Positions 18,158 through 27,360 are shown, numbered from the stretch's first letter. The stretch: 64,000 nucleotides of DNA from Prauserella muralis (GCF_003202285.1 NZ_MASW01000002.1:124001-188000); one strand, 5' to 3'. The notes: a model not told the origin generated them from the letters alone. Numbers and translations: made by a program.

Positions 18158-18904
18158 CTACGACTTCCGGGGGCGCTCGGCGGAGTAGAGGAAGCTGTCC
18201 GGGAAGTTCCCTGCCGCCAGCACCCGCCCGACGAAGATCATCGCCGCGCGCGTGATGCCCGCCTCGCGCACCTGGGCGGCGATGTCGCCGAGTGTGCCCC
18301 GCAGCACCCGCTCCTCCGGCTGGCTGGCCTGTGCCACCACCGCCACGGGGCAGTCCTCGCCGTAGTTGGGCAGCAGCTCGGCCACCACCTGCTCGATGCG
18401 GTTGACCGCCAGGTGCAGCGCGAGCGTCGCGCCGCTCGCGCCGAGGGTGGCCAGGTCCTCGCCGTCCGGCATCGCCGTCGAGCGGGCCTGGGCGCGGGTG
18501 AGGATGAGGCTCTGCCCCACGGTCGGCACGGTCAGCTCCCGCCCGAGCACCGCGGCCGCCGCCGCGAACGCGGGCACGCCCGGCGTGACGTCGTAGGGCA
18601 CGCCGGCGGCGTCGAGCCTGCGCATCTGCTCGGCCACGGCGCTGTAGACGGCCGGATCGCCCGAGCACAGCCGCGCGACGTCCTCGCCCTGCTCGTGGGC
18701 CCGCACCAGCTCGGCGGTGATCTGCTCGAGCGTGAGCTCGGCGGTGTCGACGAGGCGGGCGCCGGGCGGGCAGTGCGCCAGCAGGTCCACCGGGGTGAGG
18801 CTGCCCGGGTACAGGCACACGCCGCAGCGCGCGAGCAGCTGCTGCCCGCGCACGGTGATCAGGTCGGCGGCGCCGGGACCGGCGCCGATGAAGTGGACGG
18901 TCAT
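18158..18904 (-). CDS. cobM: Precorrin-4 C11-methyltransferase CobM
   Basis: A 248-residue SAM-dependent methylase that methylates C-11 of precorrin-4. Family motifs: FIGAGPGAADLITVRG, CLYPGSLTPVDLL, RLCSGDPAVYSAVAEQMRRL and ALHLAVNRIEQVVAELLP. ATG 18904 overlaps the cobL stop in ATGA, so it is translated as the second gene of a cobL-cobM operon; an in-frame ATG at 18922 is possible but would deepen the overlap. About 67 bp separate its stop from that of convergent cbiD; I see only a weak imperfect hairpin there. Confidence 0.94.
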   Translation of the reverse strand: MTVHFIGAGPGAADLITVRGQQLLARCGVCLYPGSLTPVDLLAHCPPGARLVDTAELTLEQITAELVRAHEQGEDVARLCSGDPAVYSAVAEQMRRLDAAGVPYDVTPGVPAFAAAAAVLGRELTVPTVGQSLILTRAQARSTAMPDGEDLATLGASGATLALHLAVNRIEQVVAELLPNYGEDCPVAVVAQASQPEERVLRGTLGDIAAQVREAGITRAAMIFVGRVLAAGNFPDSFLYSAERPRKS

Positions 18905-20094
18905 CGCTTGCTCGTACTCCATTGGGTCACGGTGCGGGCGGGTGTCCAGCCGGTGAAGCCGCCGAGTGGCCCCGCCTGCTGCACCGACAGCCTGGTCAGC
19001 TCGCCGCCGTGCTCGGTGTAGGCGGTGGCGAGGGCCTGCTCGGTCTCCAGCGTGACGCCGTGGGCGACGAGCCTGCCGCCCGGCCGCAGCGCGGCCAAGC
19101 AGGCGCCGAGCACCCCGGGCACGCTGACGCCGCCGCCGACGAACACCGCGTCCGGCGTTTCCAGCTCCGCCAGCGCGTCCGGGGCCGCGCCGGTGACGAC
19201 CCGCACGTCGGGCACGCCGAGCCGGGCGGCGTTGCGGCCGATGCGCGCGGCCCGTTCCGGCCGGGACTCCACGGCGATCGCCCGGTTGGCCGGGCAGGCC
19301 CTGGCCCACTCGATCGCCACGCTGCCCGCGCCGGCGCCGACGTCCCACAGCAGCTCGCCGGGTGCGGGCGCGAGCCGGGCCAGCGCACTCGCCCGCACGT
19401 CGCGTTTGGTGAGCTGGCCGTCGTGCTCGAACGCCTCGTCGGGCAGGCCCGGAAGCGGTGGCGGCACGGGCGGGCCCGCGCACTCGATCGCGAGCACGTT
19501 GAGTGCCGCGCCGGGCGGGTGCGCCCAGTCGGCGGCGGTGCCCTCGACCCGACGCTCGTCCGGTCCGCCCAGCTCCTCCAGCACGGTGAGCCTGCTCGCA
19601 CCGAAGCCCGCGCCGGTGAGCAGGGCGGCGACCTCGCCGGGGGTCGCGGCACCGGAGCTGAGCACCAGCACCCGGCGGCCGGGCGCCACCGCGCGCAGCA
19701 CCCGGTGCACGTGGCGGCCCACGGCGCTGACCACCTCGGTGGTCTCCGCCGGCCAGCCGAGGCGGGCGCGGGCCAGCGTCACCGACGACACGGTGGGCAC
19801 GATCCGCACGGCCCCGGCGCCGAGCCGCTCGACGAGCGTGGTGCCGATGCCGGACAGCAGGGGGTCACCGCTGGCCAGCACGCAGACGCGGCGCCCGGCG
19901 TGCTCGGCGAGCAGCCCGTCCAGCGCGGGCAGCAGCGGGCTGGGCCACGGCCGCTTCGCGTAGCCGCCGTCGGGCACGAGGTCCAGCTGCCTGCGCCCGC
20001 CGAGCAGCACCTCGCATCCGGCGATCTCGGCCCGCGACGCCTCGGGCAGGCCCGACCAGCCGTCGGCCCCGATTCCCACCACGACGATCGTCAC
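18901..20094 (-). CDS. cobL: Precorrin-6Y C5,15-methyltransferase (decarboxylating) CobL
   Basis: A 397-residue two-domain enzyme. The CbiE-like N-terminal half (about residues 1-195; VVVGIGADGWSGL, VCVLASGDPLLSGIG) methylates C-5/C-15. The CbiT-like C-terminal half (about 225-390; LTKRDVRASALARLAP, LLWDVGAGAGSVAIEWAR with the SAM-binding GxGxG) performs decarboxylation and methylation of the acetate side chain. The full-length fusion is the aerobic form. GTG start at 20094. The upstream region is occupied by the riboswitch of the divergent operon on the other strand. Confidence 0.95.
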   Translation of the reverse strand: MTIVVVGIGADGWSGLPEASRAEIAGCEVLLGGRRQLDLVPDGGYAKRPWPSPLLPALDGLLAEHAGRRVCVLASGDPLLSGIGTTLVERLGAGAVRIVPTVSSVTLARARLGWPAETTEVVSAVGRHVHRVLRAVAPGRRVLVLSSGAATPGEVAALLTGAGFGASRLTVLEELGGPDERRVEGTAADWAHPPGAALNVLAIECAGPPVPPPLPGLPDEAFEHDGQLTKRDVRASALARLAPAPGELLWDVGAGAGSVAIEWARACPANRAIAVESRPERAARIGRNAARLGVPDVRVVTGAAPDALAELETPDAVFVGGGVSVPGVLGACLAALRPGGRLVAHGVTLETEQALATAYTEHGGELTRLSVQQAGPLGGFTGWTPARTVTQWSTSKR

Positions 20095-20115
20095 GTTTCG
20101 GCACGGTAGCCGAGA

Positions 20116-20262
20116 CGTGTGAAAGGATCGGGCCCGCGGTCGTCGTGGAACCCGGTGCGAGTCCGGGACGGTCCCGCCACTGTGACTGGCACGACATGCC
20201 AGGAGTCAGAGCTTCGACGGCCGCCGCGTGTGCTGACGAGACGTGGGCGAGGACACCCACCC
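20116..20262 (+). promoter_or_regulatory. Cobalamin riboswitch upstream of the chelatase-cobO-cobB-cobC operon
   Basis: The conserved core is readable: GGAACCCGGTGCGAGTCCGG, then the B12 box GTCCCGCCACTGTGA at 20171-20185, then GGCACGACATGCC (a stem) and AGGAGTCAGAG at 20201-20211. Flanking GCGGTCGTCG and CGACGGCCGC can pair to close the core. It ends about 20 nt before the GTG start at 20281, whose Shine-Dalgarno sequence GAGGGAG (20268-20274) could be sequestered on ligand binding. By analogy, adenosylcobalamin would repress the operon, probably at translation. Confidence 0.9.
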
Positions 20263-20280
20263 GTAGCGAGGGAGTTGCCT

Positions 20281-22269
20281 GTGCGGCCGTACCCGTTCAC
20301 CGCCGTCGTCGGGATGGCGGACCTGCGCCTGGCGCTCGTGCTCTCCACCATCTCGCCCGCGATCGGCGGGGTGCTGGTGCGCGGCGAGAAGGGCACCGCG
20401 AAGTCCACCATGGTGCGGGCGCTCGCCGGTCTGCTGCCGGGCGTGGACGTCGTGGACGGCTGCCGGTTCTCCTGCGATCCGGCGCGGCCCGACCCCGCGT
20501 GCCCCGACGGCCCGCACCCGGAGGGCTCGCCCGCCCACCGGCGCCCGGCGCGGCTGGTGGAGCTGCCGGTCGGCGCGGCCGAGGACCGCGTGGTCGGCTC
20601 GCTCGACCTGGAGCGCGCCCTCGGTGACGGCGTCACCGACTACCAGCCCGGCCTGCTGGCGGGCGCGCACCGGGGCCTGCTCTACGTCGACGAGGTCAAC
20701 CTGCTGCACGACCACCTGGTGGACACGCTGCTCGACGCGGCGGCGATGGGGCGGGTGACGGTCGAGCGCGAGGGCGTTTCGGTGTCGCACGCGGCGCGGT
20801 TCGTGCTGATCGGCACCATGAACCCCGAGGAGGGCGAGCTGCGACCGCAGCTGCTCGACCGCTTCGGCCTGACGGTGGAGGTCGCGTCGAGCCGCGACGC
20901 GGCGCAGCGGGCCGAGGTGGTGCGCCGCCGCCTGGCCTACGAGGCGGACCCGGACGGCTTCGCCGAGCGCTACGCCGCCGACGAGGCCGCGCTGGCCGCC
21001 GAGATCGACGCCGCACAGCGGCTGCTGCCGTCGGTGACGCTCACCGACGAGGCGCTGGTGCGCATCGCGGAGGTGTGCGCCGCCTTCGAGGTCGACGGCA
21101 TGCGGGCCGACATCGTCACGGCGCGCACCGCCGCCGCGCACGCCGCCTGGTGCGGGCGGGACACGGTGACCGTCGACGACATCCGGGTCGCGGCACAGCT
21201 GGCGCTGCCGCACCGGCGCAGGCGCAACCCGTTCGACGCGCCGGGCATCGACCCGGAGCAGCTGGAGGAGGCCCTGCGCGACTCCGAGCCGCCCGAGCAG
21301 GGCCCCCCGGACGGACCCGACGGACCCGATGGACCGGACGACCCCGGCGGACCTGGCGGCCCCGGTGGCGAGCCACTGCCCGAGGACGGCCAGCACGGCG
21401 ACGCGGGTGGCCAGCACGGCGACGGGAACGGCCAGCACGGCGGGGCGGGGGAGCGCACCGTGTCGCCCGGCGCGCCGTACCGGGCCCGGCTGTTCACCGT
21501 GGGCGGCACCGGCTCGGGCGCGCACGGGCGCCGCTCGCGCGCGGTCACCGACACCGGCCGCACGGTCGGTGTGCGGCCCGCCGGAGCGCGCGAGGGTGGC
21601 CCGCACCTGATCGCGACCGTGCGCGCGGCGGCCCCGCACCAGCGCGCGCGGGGGCGTTCCGGTGCCGGACTCGTCGTCCGGCCGCACGACCTCCGTTACG
21701 CGCTGCGCGAGGGCAAGGAGGGCAACCTCGTGCTGTTCTGCGTCGACGCCTCGGGCTCGATGGGGGCACGCTCGCGGATGCGCGAGGTGAAGTCGGCGGT
21801 GCTCTCACTGCTGCTGGACGCCTACCAGCGCCGGGACAAGGTCGGCCTGGTGACGTTCCGCGCCGCGACCGCCGAGGTGGCCTTGCCGCCGACGATCAGT
21901 GTCGACGCGGCGGCGTCCCGGCTGGAAACCCTGCCCACCGGAGGGCGTACGCCGCTGGCCGAGGGCCTGCTGCGCGCCACGGACGTGCTGCGCGTCGAGG
22001 CGCTGCGGGACCCGAAACGCCGGCCGTTGCTCGTGGTGGTCACCGACGGCCGCGCCACCAGCGGCCCCGACGCCGTGGCCCGGTCCCAGGCCGCCGCCGA
22101 CCTGCTCGCGCGAACCGGCGTGACCAGCGTCGTGATGGACTGCGAGACCGGGCGCATGCGACTGGGCCTGGCCAGGCAGCTCGCGGCCCGGCTCGGCGCG
22201 GAGCACGTCGCGCTGGGAGACGTGGCGGCGGATTCGCTGGCGCGCGAGGTGAAACGGAGGGCGGCCTGA
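20281..22269 (+). CDS. ChlI-ChlD fusion, putative AAA+/vWA partner of CobN
   Basis: A 662-residue protein that resembles Mg-chelatase subunits I and D joined. The AAA+ module has Walker [10 protein letters not shown] at residues 35-43, Walker B-like [16 protein letters not shown] and the sensor segment [20 protein letters not shown] low-complexity linker of about residues 340-395 carries Gly-Pro-Asp repeats and three Gln-His-Gly repeats. The C-terminal vWA domain has the MIDAS motif CVDASGSMG. With cobN elsewhere in the locus and no cobS/cobT pair for chelation, it most likely drives cobalt insertion by CobN; no chlorophyll genes are visible. GTG 20281 directly follows the cobalamin riboswitch. 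Confidence 0.88.
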   Translation: MRPYPFTAVVGMADLRLALVLSTISPAIGGVLVRGEKGTAKSTMVRALAGLLPGVDVVDGCRFSCDPARPDPACPDGPHPEGSPAHRRPARLVELPVGAAEDRVVGSLDLERALGDGVTDYQPGLLAGAHRGLLYVDEVNLLHDHLVDTLLDAAAMGRVTVEREGVSVSHAARFVLIGTMNPEEGELRPQLLDRFGLTVEVASSRDAAQRAEVVRRRLAYEADPDGFAERYAADEAALAAEIDAAQRLLPSVTLTDEALVRIAEVCAAFEVDGMRADIVTARTAAAHAAWCGRDTVTVDDIRVAAQLALPHRRRRNPFDAPGIDPEQLEEALRDSEPPEQGPPDGPDGPDGPDDPGGPGGPGGEPLPEDGQHGDAGGQHGDGNGQHGGAGERTVSPGAPYRARLFTVGGTGSGAHGRRSRAVTDTGRTVGVRPAGAREGGPHLIATVRAAAPHQRARGRSGAGLVVRPHDLRYALREGKEGNLVLFCVDASGSMGARSRMREVKSAVLSLLLDAYQRRDKVGLVTFRAATAEVALPPTISVDAAASRLETLPTGGRTPLAEGLLRATDVLRVEALRDPKRRPLLVVVTDGRATSGPDAVARSQAAADLLARTGVTSVVMDCETGRMRLGLARQLAARLGAEHVALGDVAADSLAREVKRRAA

Positions 22270-22871
22270 TGCCACAGGGAAAGCCGGAGGTCGTTCCCGA
22301 CGACGGGCTGACGACGCGGCAGCGCCGCCACCGCCCGATCCTGGCCGTCCACACCGGAGTGATGAAGGGCAAGTCCACCGCGGCGTTCGGGATGGCGCTG
22401 CGGGCCTGGAACCAGGGCTGGTCCATCGGCGTGTTCCAGTTCGTCAAGTCCGCCAAGTGGCGCGTCGGCGAGGAGACCGCACTGCGCGTGCTGGGCGAGA
22501 GCGGCCAGGGCGGGCCCGTCGAATGGCACAAGATGGGCGAGGGCTGGAGCTGGGCGCGCAAGAAGGGCAGCGAGGACGACCACGCCGCCAACGCGCGCGA
22601 GGGCTGGGCCGAGATCAAGCGCAGGCTCGCCGCCGAACGGCACGACTTCTACGTGCTCGACGAGTTCACCTACCCGCTGCACTGGGGCTGGATCGACGTC
22701 GCCGACGTGGTGGAGACGCTGCGGGAGCGGCCGGGCCGCCAGCACGTGGTGATCACCGGCCGCAACGCGCCGCGGGAGCTGCTCGACGCCGCCGACCTGG
22801 TGGCCGAGATGACGAAGGTCAAGCACCCGATGGACGCGGGCCAGAAGGGCCAGCGGGGCATCGAGTGGTAG
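22269..22871 (+). CDS. cobO: Cob(I)yrinic acid a,c-diamide adenosyltransferase CobO
   Basis: Attaches the 5'-deoxyadenosyl group from ATP to reduced corrinoid. The 200-residue size is normal for the CobA/CobO class. A P-loop variant GVMKGKST occupies residues 30-37; FQFVKSAKWRVGEE and FYVLDEFTYPLHWGWID match the family. The start ATG at 22269 overlaps the preceding TGA by one base (TGATG), so translation is coupled. Second gene of the riboswitch-controlled operon. Confidence 0.94.
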   Translation: MPQGKPEVVPDDGLTTRQRRHRPILAVHTGVMKGKSTAAFGMALRAWNQGWSIGVFQFVKSAKWRVGEETALRVLGESGQGGPVEWHKMGEGWSWARKKGSEDDHAANAREGWAEIKRRLAAERHDFYVLDEFTYPLHWGWIDVADVVETLRERPGRQHVVITGRNAPRELLDAADLVAEMTKVKHPMDAGQKGQRGIEW

Positions 22872-24196
22872 CCCGGATCGTCGTCGCGGCACCCGGGTCC
22901 GGCCACGGCAAGACCACCGTCGCCACCGGTCTGATGGCGGCGTTGCGCCGGCGCGGCCTCGCCGTCTCCGGGCACAAGGTGGGTCCCGACTTCATCGACC
23001 CCAGCTACCACGCACTGGCCACCGGGCTGCCGCCGCGCAACCTCGACCCGTTCCTGCAGGGGGAGCAGCGGGTGGTGCCGCTGCTGCTGCACGGCTCCCG
23101 CGCGGCCGAGGTGGCCGTGATCGAGGGCGTGATGGGGCTGTTCGACGGGATGCTCGGCACCGACGGCTACGCGTCGACGGCGCACGTGGCGCGGCTGGTC
23201 TCCGCGCCGGTGGTGCTGGTCGTGGACGCGAGCGCCGCCAGCCGCAGCGTCGCCGCGACCGTGCTCGGCTTCGCCCGCTACGACCCGCGACTGGAGCTGG
23301 CCGGGGTGATCCTCAACAAGCTCGGCTCGCAGCGGCACGAGGACGAGATCCGGGCCGCGTTGCAGCCCACCGGCATCCCGGTGCTGGGCGCCCTGCGGCG
23401 CAGCGACGACATCCATGCCCCGAGCAGGCACCTCGGGCTGGTGCCCGCGGGAGAACGGGAGTCGGAGTCGCGGCGGCTGCTGCCGGCGCTGGCGGCGTGG
23501 ATCGCCGACGGCGTCGACCTGGACGCCGTCGTCCGGGTCGCACGCACCGCGCCGCCGCCTGCCGGGCAGCCGTGGTCGCCGGACGCCGCGTACGGCGGAC
23601 CGCGCCGGGTGGTTGCGGCGGCCTCCGGGCAGGCGTTCACGTTTCGCTACACGGAGACCGCCGAGCTGCTGGCCGCGCACGGCGTGGATGTGGTGGACCT
23701 GGACCCGCTGCGCGACACCGCCCTGCCGCCGGGCTGCGCCGGGCTGTACTTCGGTGGCGGGTTCCCCGAGGTGCACGCCGAGGAGCTGTCGGGAAACGAG
23801 CCGCTGCGCGGCGAGCTGGCGCGGGCGGTGCGGCGGGGCATGCCGGTGGTCGCCGAATGCGCGGGCCTGCTGTACCTGTGCCGGGAGCTCGACGGCCTGC
23901 CCATGGTCGGGGCGCTGGACGCCACCGCGCGGATGACCCGGCGCGGGGCGCTCGGCTACCGCAGGGCCACCGCGCCGTCGGCCACGCTGCTCACCGGTGG
24001 CGGTGAGGAGGTGACCGGGCACGAGTTCCACCGCACCATGGTCGAGCCCCGGTACGGGCCGACGCCGGCGTGGCGCTGGGACGGCGAGGCGGAGGGCTTC
24101 GCGACGGACACGGTGCACGCTTCGTACCTGCACGTCCACTGGGCCGGGCATCCCGGGCTGGCGCGGCGCTTCGCCGAGGCGGTGCACCGTGGCTGA
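22865..24196 (+). CDS. cobB: Hydrogenobyrinic acid a,c-diamide synthase CobB
   Basis: ATP- and glutamine-dependent amidation of the a and c carboxylates. The protein has 443 residues. The N-terminal dethiobiotin-synthetase-like ATPase domain has the P-loop APGSGHGKTTVA and GPDFIDPSYH; the C-terminal class I glutamine amidotransferase domain has the nucleophile region VVAECAGLLYLCREL and the distal His in GHEFHRTMVE. GTG 22865 overlaps the cobO stop by 7 nt. It supplies the substrate that CobN metallates. Confidence 0.95.
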   Translation: MVARIVVAAPGSGHGKTTVATGLMAALRRRGLAVSGHKVGPDFIDPSYHALATGLPPRNLDPFLQGEQRVVPLLLHGSRAAEVAVIEGVMGLFDGMLGTDGYASTAHVARLVSAPVVLVVDASAASRSVAATVLGFARYDPRLELAGVILNKLGSQRHEDEIRAALQPTGIPVLGALRRSDDIHAPSRHLGLVPAGERESESRRLLPALAAWIADGVDLDAVVRVARTAPPPAGQPWSPDAAYGGPRRVVAAASGQAFTFRYTETAELLAAHGVDVVDLDPLRDTALPPGCAGLYFGGGFPEVHAEELSGNEPLRGELARAVRRGMPVVAECAGLLYLCRELDGLPMVGALDATARMTRRGALGYRRATAPSATLLTGGGEEVTGHEFHRTMVEPRYGPTPAWRWDGEAEGFATDTVHASYLHVHWAGHPGLARRFAEAVHRG

Positions 24197-25220
24197 GCAG
24201 GGCGAGTACGACCTGCTCCACCACGGCGACCGGGAGGTCGGCGACGGGCTGGTGGACCTCGCCGTGAACGTGCGGCTCGCGGCGCCGCCGGAGTGGCTGC
24301 GCCGGGAGCTGGCGGACACGCTGTCCGGGCTCGCCGCCTATCCCGACGTCCGGGGCGCCGTGGAGGCCGTCGCCGCCCGGCACGGCCGCCCGCCCTCGGA
24401 GGTGCTGCCGACGGCGGGCGCCGCCGAGGCCTTCACGCTCCTGGCGAGTGCGTTTCGCGGGCGAAACGCGGTGGTGGTGCATCCGCAGTTCACCGAGCCC
24501 GAGGCCGCGCTGCGCGCCGCGGGGCAGGCGGTGCGGCGGGTGGTGCTGCCCGCCGCCGACGGGTTCGTGCTCACACCGGACGCCGTACCCGCGGACGCGG
24601 AGCTGGTGTTCGTCGGCAACCCGACCAACCCGACGTCGGTGCTGCACCCGGCACAGGCGCTGCGGCAACTGTGCGCGCCCGGACGGCTGGTCGTGGTGGA
24701 CGAGGCGTTCCTCGACGCGGTGCCCGGCGAGCCGGAGAGCCTGGCGGGGCAGCGGCTGCCGGGGGTGGTGGTGCTGCGGAGCCTGACCAAGACGTGGGGG
24801 ATCGCGGGGCTGCGAGCCGGGTACGTGCTCGGCGAGCCGGAGGTGCTGGACCGGCTGCGTGCGGTCCAGCCGCCGTGGTCGGTGTCCACCCCGGCGGCGG
24901 TGGCGATGGTGGCGTGCAGCCGTCCGGACGCCGTGGCGGAGGCGAACCGGCTCGCCCGCGAGGCCGACCGGGACCGGGAGCGTCTGGTCGAGGGCCTGCG
25001 CGGGCTCGGTGTCGAGGTGGCCGGTGTGCCGAGGGCGCCGTTCGTGCTGGTCCGCGTGCCCGGGGCGGGGCGGGTCCGGCTGGCGTTGCGCGAGGCGGGT
25101 TACGCGGTCCGCCGCGGCGACACCTTCCCCGGCCTGGACGGCGACTGGCTCCGCATCGCCGTCCGGGACCGGGAGACGACGGACCGCTTCCTCGCCGCCC
25201 TCGCCGATACCCTCACCTGA
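24189..25220 (+). CDS. cobC: CobC-like PLP-dependent aminotransferase/decarboxylase
   Basis: A 343-residue fold-type I PLP enzyme related to HisC and to threonine-phosphate decarboxylase, which makes the aminopropanol phosphate of the nucleotide loop. The PLP lysine is Lys201 in SLTKTWGIAGLRAGY; FVGNPTNPTSVL is the conserved Asn/Pro loop. It resembles the mycobacterial cobC-type proteins, for which the exact reaction is less certain than in Salmonella CobD. GTG 24189 overlaps cobB by 8 nt. Last gene of the operon; its 3' end faces a complex repeat region. Confidence 0.86.
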   Translation: MAEQGEYDLLHHGDREVGDGLVDLAVNVRLAAPPEWLRRELADTLSGLAAYPDVRGAVEAVAARHGRPPSEVLPTAGAAEAFTLLASAFRGRNAVVVHPQFTEPEAALRAAGQAVRRVVLPAADGFVLTPDAVPADAELVFVGNPTNPTSVLHPAQALRQLCAPGRLVVVDEAFLDAVPGEPESLAGQRLPGVVVLRSLTKTWGIAGLRAGYVLGEPEVLDRLRAVQPPWSVSTPAAVAMVACSRPDAVAEANRLAREADRDRERLVEGLRGLGVEVAGVPRAPFVLVRVPGAGRVRLALREAGYAVRRGDTFPGLDGDWLRIAVRDRETTDRFLAALADTLT

Positions 25221-25225
25221 CCCCG

Positions 25226-25301
25226 CGCGAGTCCTGCACTCAGACCCGCGAGTCCTGCGCTCAAGCCCGCGAGTCCTGCACTCAAGCCCGCGAGTCGAGC
25301 C
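25226..25301. repeat. 21-bp tandem array, left arm (3.6 copies)
   Basis: Units start at 25226, 25247, 25268 and 25289 (the last truncated). Each begins CGCGAGTCCTGC and continues with a CTCAGACC- or CTCAAGCC-like end. Period 21 with one to three mismatches and no spacers. It is the reverse complement of the array at 25430-25574, so the two are inverted arms around the AATGC-type element, all placed between the convergent cobC and cobS stops. Confidence 0.85.
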
Positions 25302-25380
25302 CCCCAATGCCACATTCGTGGCGTTCAACTTCCCCAATGCGGCATTCGTGGCGTCCAGCGCTACCAATGCCGCATTGGGG
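25302..25380. repeat. Palindromic AATGC-type intergenic element, copy 1
   Basis: Bounded by CCCCAATGC (25302-25310) and its complement GCATTGGGG (25372-25380). Inside are three AATGCNNCATT cores (around 25306, 25336 and 25366) in units of about 30 bp, the first two followed by CGTGGCGT. The same ends and cores recur at 40476-40560 and 59341-59429. The remaining gap, 25381-25429, holds nothing I recognise. Confidence 0.8.
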
Positions 25381-25429
25381 AACTATGACCGGCTCGGTGG
25401 CTGCCGTCCCGCGGAAAGCCGTACCGAGC

Positions 25430-25574
25430 GCAGAACTCGCGGGCACGAGTGCAGGACTCGCGGGCACGAGTGCAGGACTCGCGGGCACGAGCGCAGGACT
25501 CGCGGGCACGAGTGCAGGACTCGCGGGCACGAACGCAGGACTCGCGGGCACGGGTGCAGGACTCGCGGTCAGAG
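25430..25574. repeat. 21-bp tandem array, right arm (6.6 copies)
   Basis: Six full units start at 25430, 25451, 25472, 25493, 25514 and 25535, plus a partial seventh from 25556. Each contains GGACTCGCGGGCACGAG with single-base variants, and period is exactly 21 bp (7 codons). It runs up to and into the cobS stop codon (25569). Because the array is inverted relative to 25226-25301, transcripts through the gap from either side could form long stems. Confidence 0.9.
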
Positions 25575-26318
25575 GGTGAGGACCAGCAAGGCTGCCGCCG
25601 TGGCCAGTTCGACGGCGGCTCCGAGGACGTCGCCGGTCAGGCCGCCCAGCCGACGGACGCAGCGCGCGAGCAGCAGCCCCGCCGCCGCGCAGGACGCCGC
25701 CACGGCGAGCGGACCCTGCCACCACGGCAGGCCGGGAGCGAGCACGGCGAGCCCGCCGACCAGCACGGGCACCGCCAGAGCCAGCGGTACCGGCACCGCA
25801 CCGGCCACCGTCGCCCCCAGCCCTTCCGGGCGCGCCGACGGCACCCCGCGCACGCAGCACACCGGCAGCACGGCACGCCCGGCGACGACCCCGGCCACGG
25901 CCGCGGTGACGCCGTGCCCCGCCGCCACGGCACCCGCCAGCGCCGCGCACTGGACGATCAGCACCAGCACCAGGGTCGCCACGCCCGTCGGCCCCGAGTC
26001 GCCGCGGCGCATGATCTCCAGCGCCCGTTCGCGGTCGTAGGAGGCGCCGAGCCCGTCGGCGGTGTCGGCCAGTCCGTCCAGGTGCAGGCCCCGGCTGCCC
26101 AGCGCGACCGCGCCGATCGCCAGCCCGGCGGTGGCCAGCGCGGGCAGCCCGGTCGCGTCACCGGCCAGCACCACCGCGCCCGCCAGCGCGGCGAGCGGCG
26201 TGGCCGCCAGCGGCGCCAGCAGCATCGCCCCGCCCGCCACCCGGCGGTCGATCACCCGCGGCGCGGGCACCGGCAGGGCCGTCAACGTGCCCAGCGCCAG
26301 GCGCAGGGCGTCACGCAA
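25569..26318 (-). CDS. cobS: Adenosylcobinamide-GDP ribazoletransferase CobS (CobV)
   Basis: A membrane enzyme joining adenosylcobinamide-GDP and alpha-ribazole (phosphate). 249 residues, almost entirely hydrophobic helices, with the acidic motif SRGLHLDGLADTADGLG and RRGDSGPTGVATLVL of the family. No ATG or GTG fits; TTG 26318 overlaps cobT by 8 nt and starts LRDALRLALGTLTALPV, a typical N-terminus. Third gene of a cobU-cobT-cobS unit. Its stop lies inside the 21-bp repeat array. Confidence 0.9.
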   Translation of the reverse strand: MRDALRLALGTLTALPVPAPRVIDRRVAGGAMLLAPLAATPLAALAGAVVLAGDATGLPALATAGLAIGAVALGSRGLHLDGLADTADGLGASYDRERALEIMRRGDSGPTGVATLVLVLIVQCAALAGAVAAGHGVTAAVAGVVAGRAVLPVCCVRGVPSARPEGLGATVAGAVPVPLALAVPVLVGGLAVLAPGLPWWQGPLAVAASCAAAGLLLARCVRRLGGLTGDVLGAAVELATAAALLVLTL

Positions 26319-27360
26319 GGTCGGCGAGCCGCCCCATCTCGGCGAGGGTGGCCCTGGCCGCGCGCAGCACCGGCACCGCCTGCACCGCGCCGCTGCCCTC
26401 GCCGAGCCGCAGCCCGAGATCGAGGATCGGCTCCAGGCCCAGCGCCTTGAGCGCGAACGCCTGCGACGGCTCGGTGGAGCGGTGCCCGGCCAGCCACCAG
26501 CGGGCCGCCTCCGGCGCGATCTCCCTGGCCACGAGCGCCGCCGCGCCGGAGAACACGCCGTCCAGGAGCACGGGCACACCGCGCACCGCCGCCTGCACCA
26601 GGAACCCGGCCGTGGCGGCGGCACAGGCGCTGCCCAGCGCGGTCAGCAGCGCGAACGGCTCGCGCGCCCGCGAGCCGGCGCGGGCCAGCGCCGCCTCCAC
26701 GACCGCGACCTTGCGGGCCCGGCCCCGCTCGTCCACGCCGGTTCCGGCGCCGACCACGTCCTCGGCTGGCAGGCCGAGGCACGCCGCGACCAGTGCGGAG
26801 GCCACTGTGGTGTTGCCGATGCCCATGTCGCCGGGGATCAGCAGGTCGGCGCCGCCGTCGATCTCCTCGTCGGCCACCGCTCGCCCGGCCGCGAAACCCC
26901 GCTCGGCCTCACCGGGCTCGAGCGCGTCGGCCACGTCGATTGCCCCGGAGCCCCGGCGGACCTTGTGCGCGGTCACCTCCGGCGGCACGTCGGTCAGGTC
27001 GCCGTCCACGGCCACGTCCAGCACCCGCACCCGCGCGCCCACCTGGCGGGCGAGAACGTTGACCCCACTGGCGCCGGAGAGGAACACCCGCACCATGGCG
27101 GCGGTGACCTCGCGCGGATACGCCGACACCGGCGACACCGCCGACACCGGCGACGCTGCCGACACCCCGTGGTCGCCTGCGAACACCACCACGCGCACGT
27201 CGTCCAGCGGACGGGGCGGCACCGTGCCGTGCGCGGCGCACAGCCACGCCGCCAGCTCCTCCAGCCTTCCGAGTGCGCCGAGTGGCTTCACCAGCCCGTC
27301 GAGCCGCTCGCGCGCCTCGCCGCGCGCCCGCTCGTCGGGTGCCGGGATGTCGAACGTCAC
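26311..27360 (-). CDS. cobT: Nicotinate-nucleotide-dimethylbenzimidazole phosphoribosyltransferase CobT (CobU)
   Basis: Makes alpha-ribazole phosphate from dimethylbenzimidazole and nicotinate mononucleotide. 349 residues, normal length. LVKPLGALGRLEELAAWL at the N-terminus, GDMGIGNTTVASALVAA mid-protein and the catalytic Glu region LGLRLGEGSGAV near residue 320 are present. GTG 27360 has GGAGGAG upstream. A surface-loop region around residues 67-82 carries a short imperfect tandem repeat of Ser-Pro-Val-Ser-Ala (DNA 27121-27165, 18-bp unit). Confidence 0.95.
   Translation of the reverse strand: MTFDIPAPDERARGEARERLDGLVKPLGALGRLEELAAWLCAAHGTVPPRPLDDVRVVVFAGDHGVSAASPVSAVSPVSAYPREVTAAMVRVFLSGASGVNVLARQVGARVRVLDVAVDGDLTDVPPEVTAHKVRRGSGAIDVADALEPGEAERGFAAGRAVADEEIDGGADLLIPGDMGIGNTTVASALVAACLGLPAEDVVGAGTGVDERGRARKVAVVEAALARAGSRAREPFALLTALGSACAAATAGFLVQAAVRGVPVLLDGVFSGAAALVAREIAPEAARWWLAGHRSTEPSQAFALKALGLEPILDLGLRLGEGSGAVQAVPVLRAARATLAEMGRLADLA

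Noticed and set aside
25226-25574. Possible CRISPR array
   Set aside because: The 21-bp units are directly adjacent without unique spacers, and no cas genes are present.
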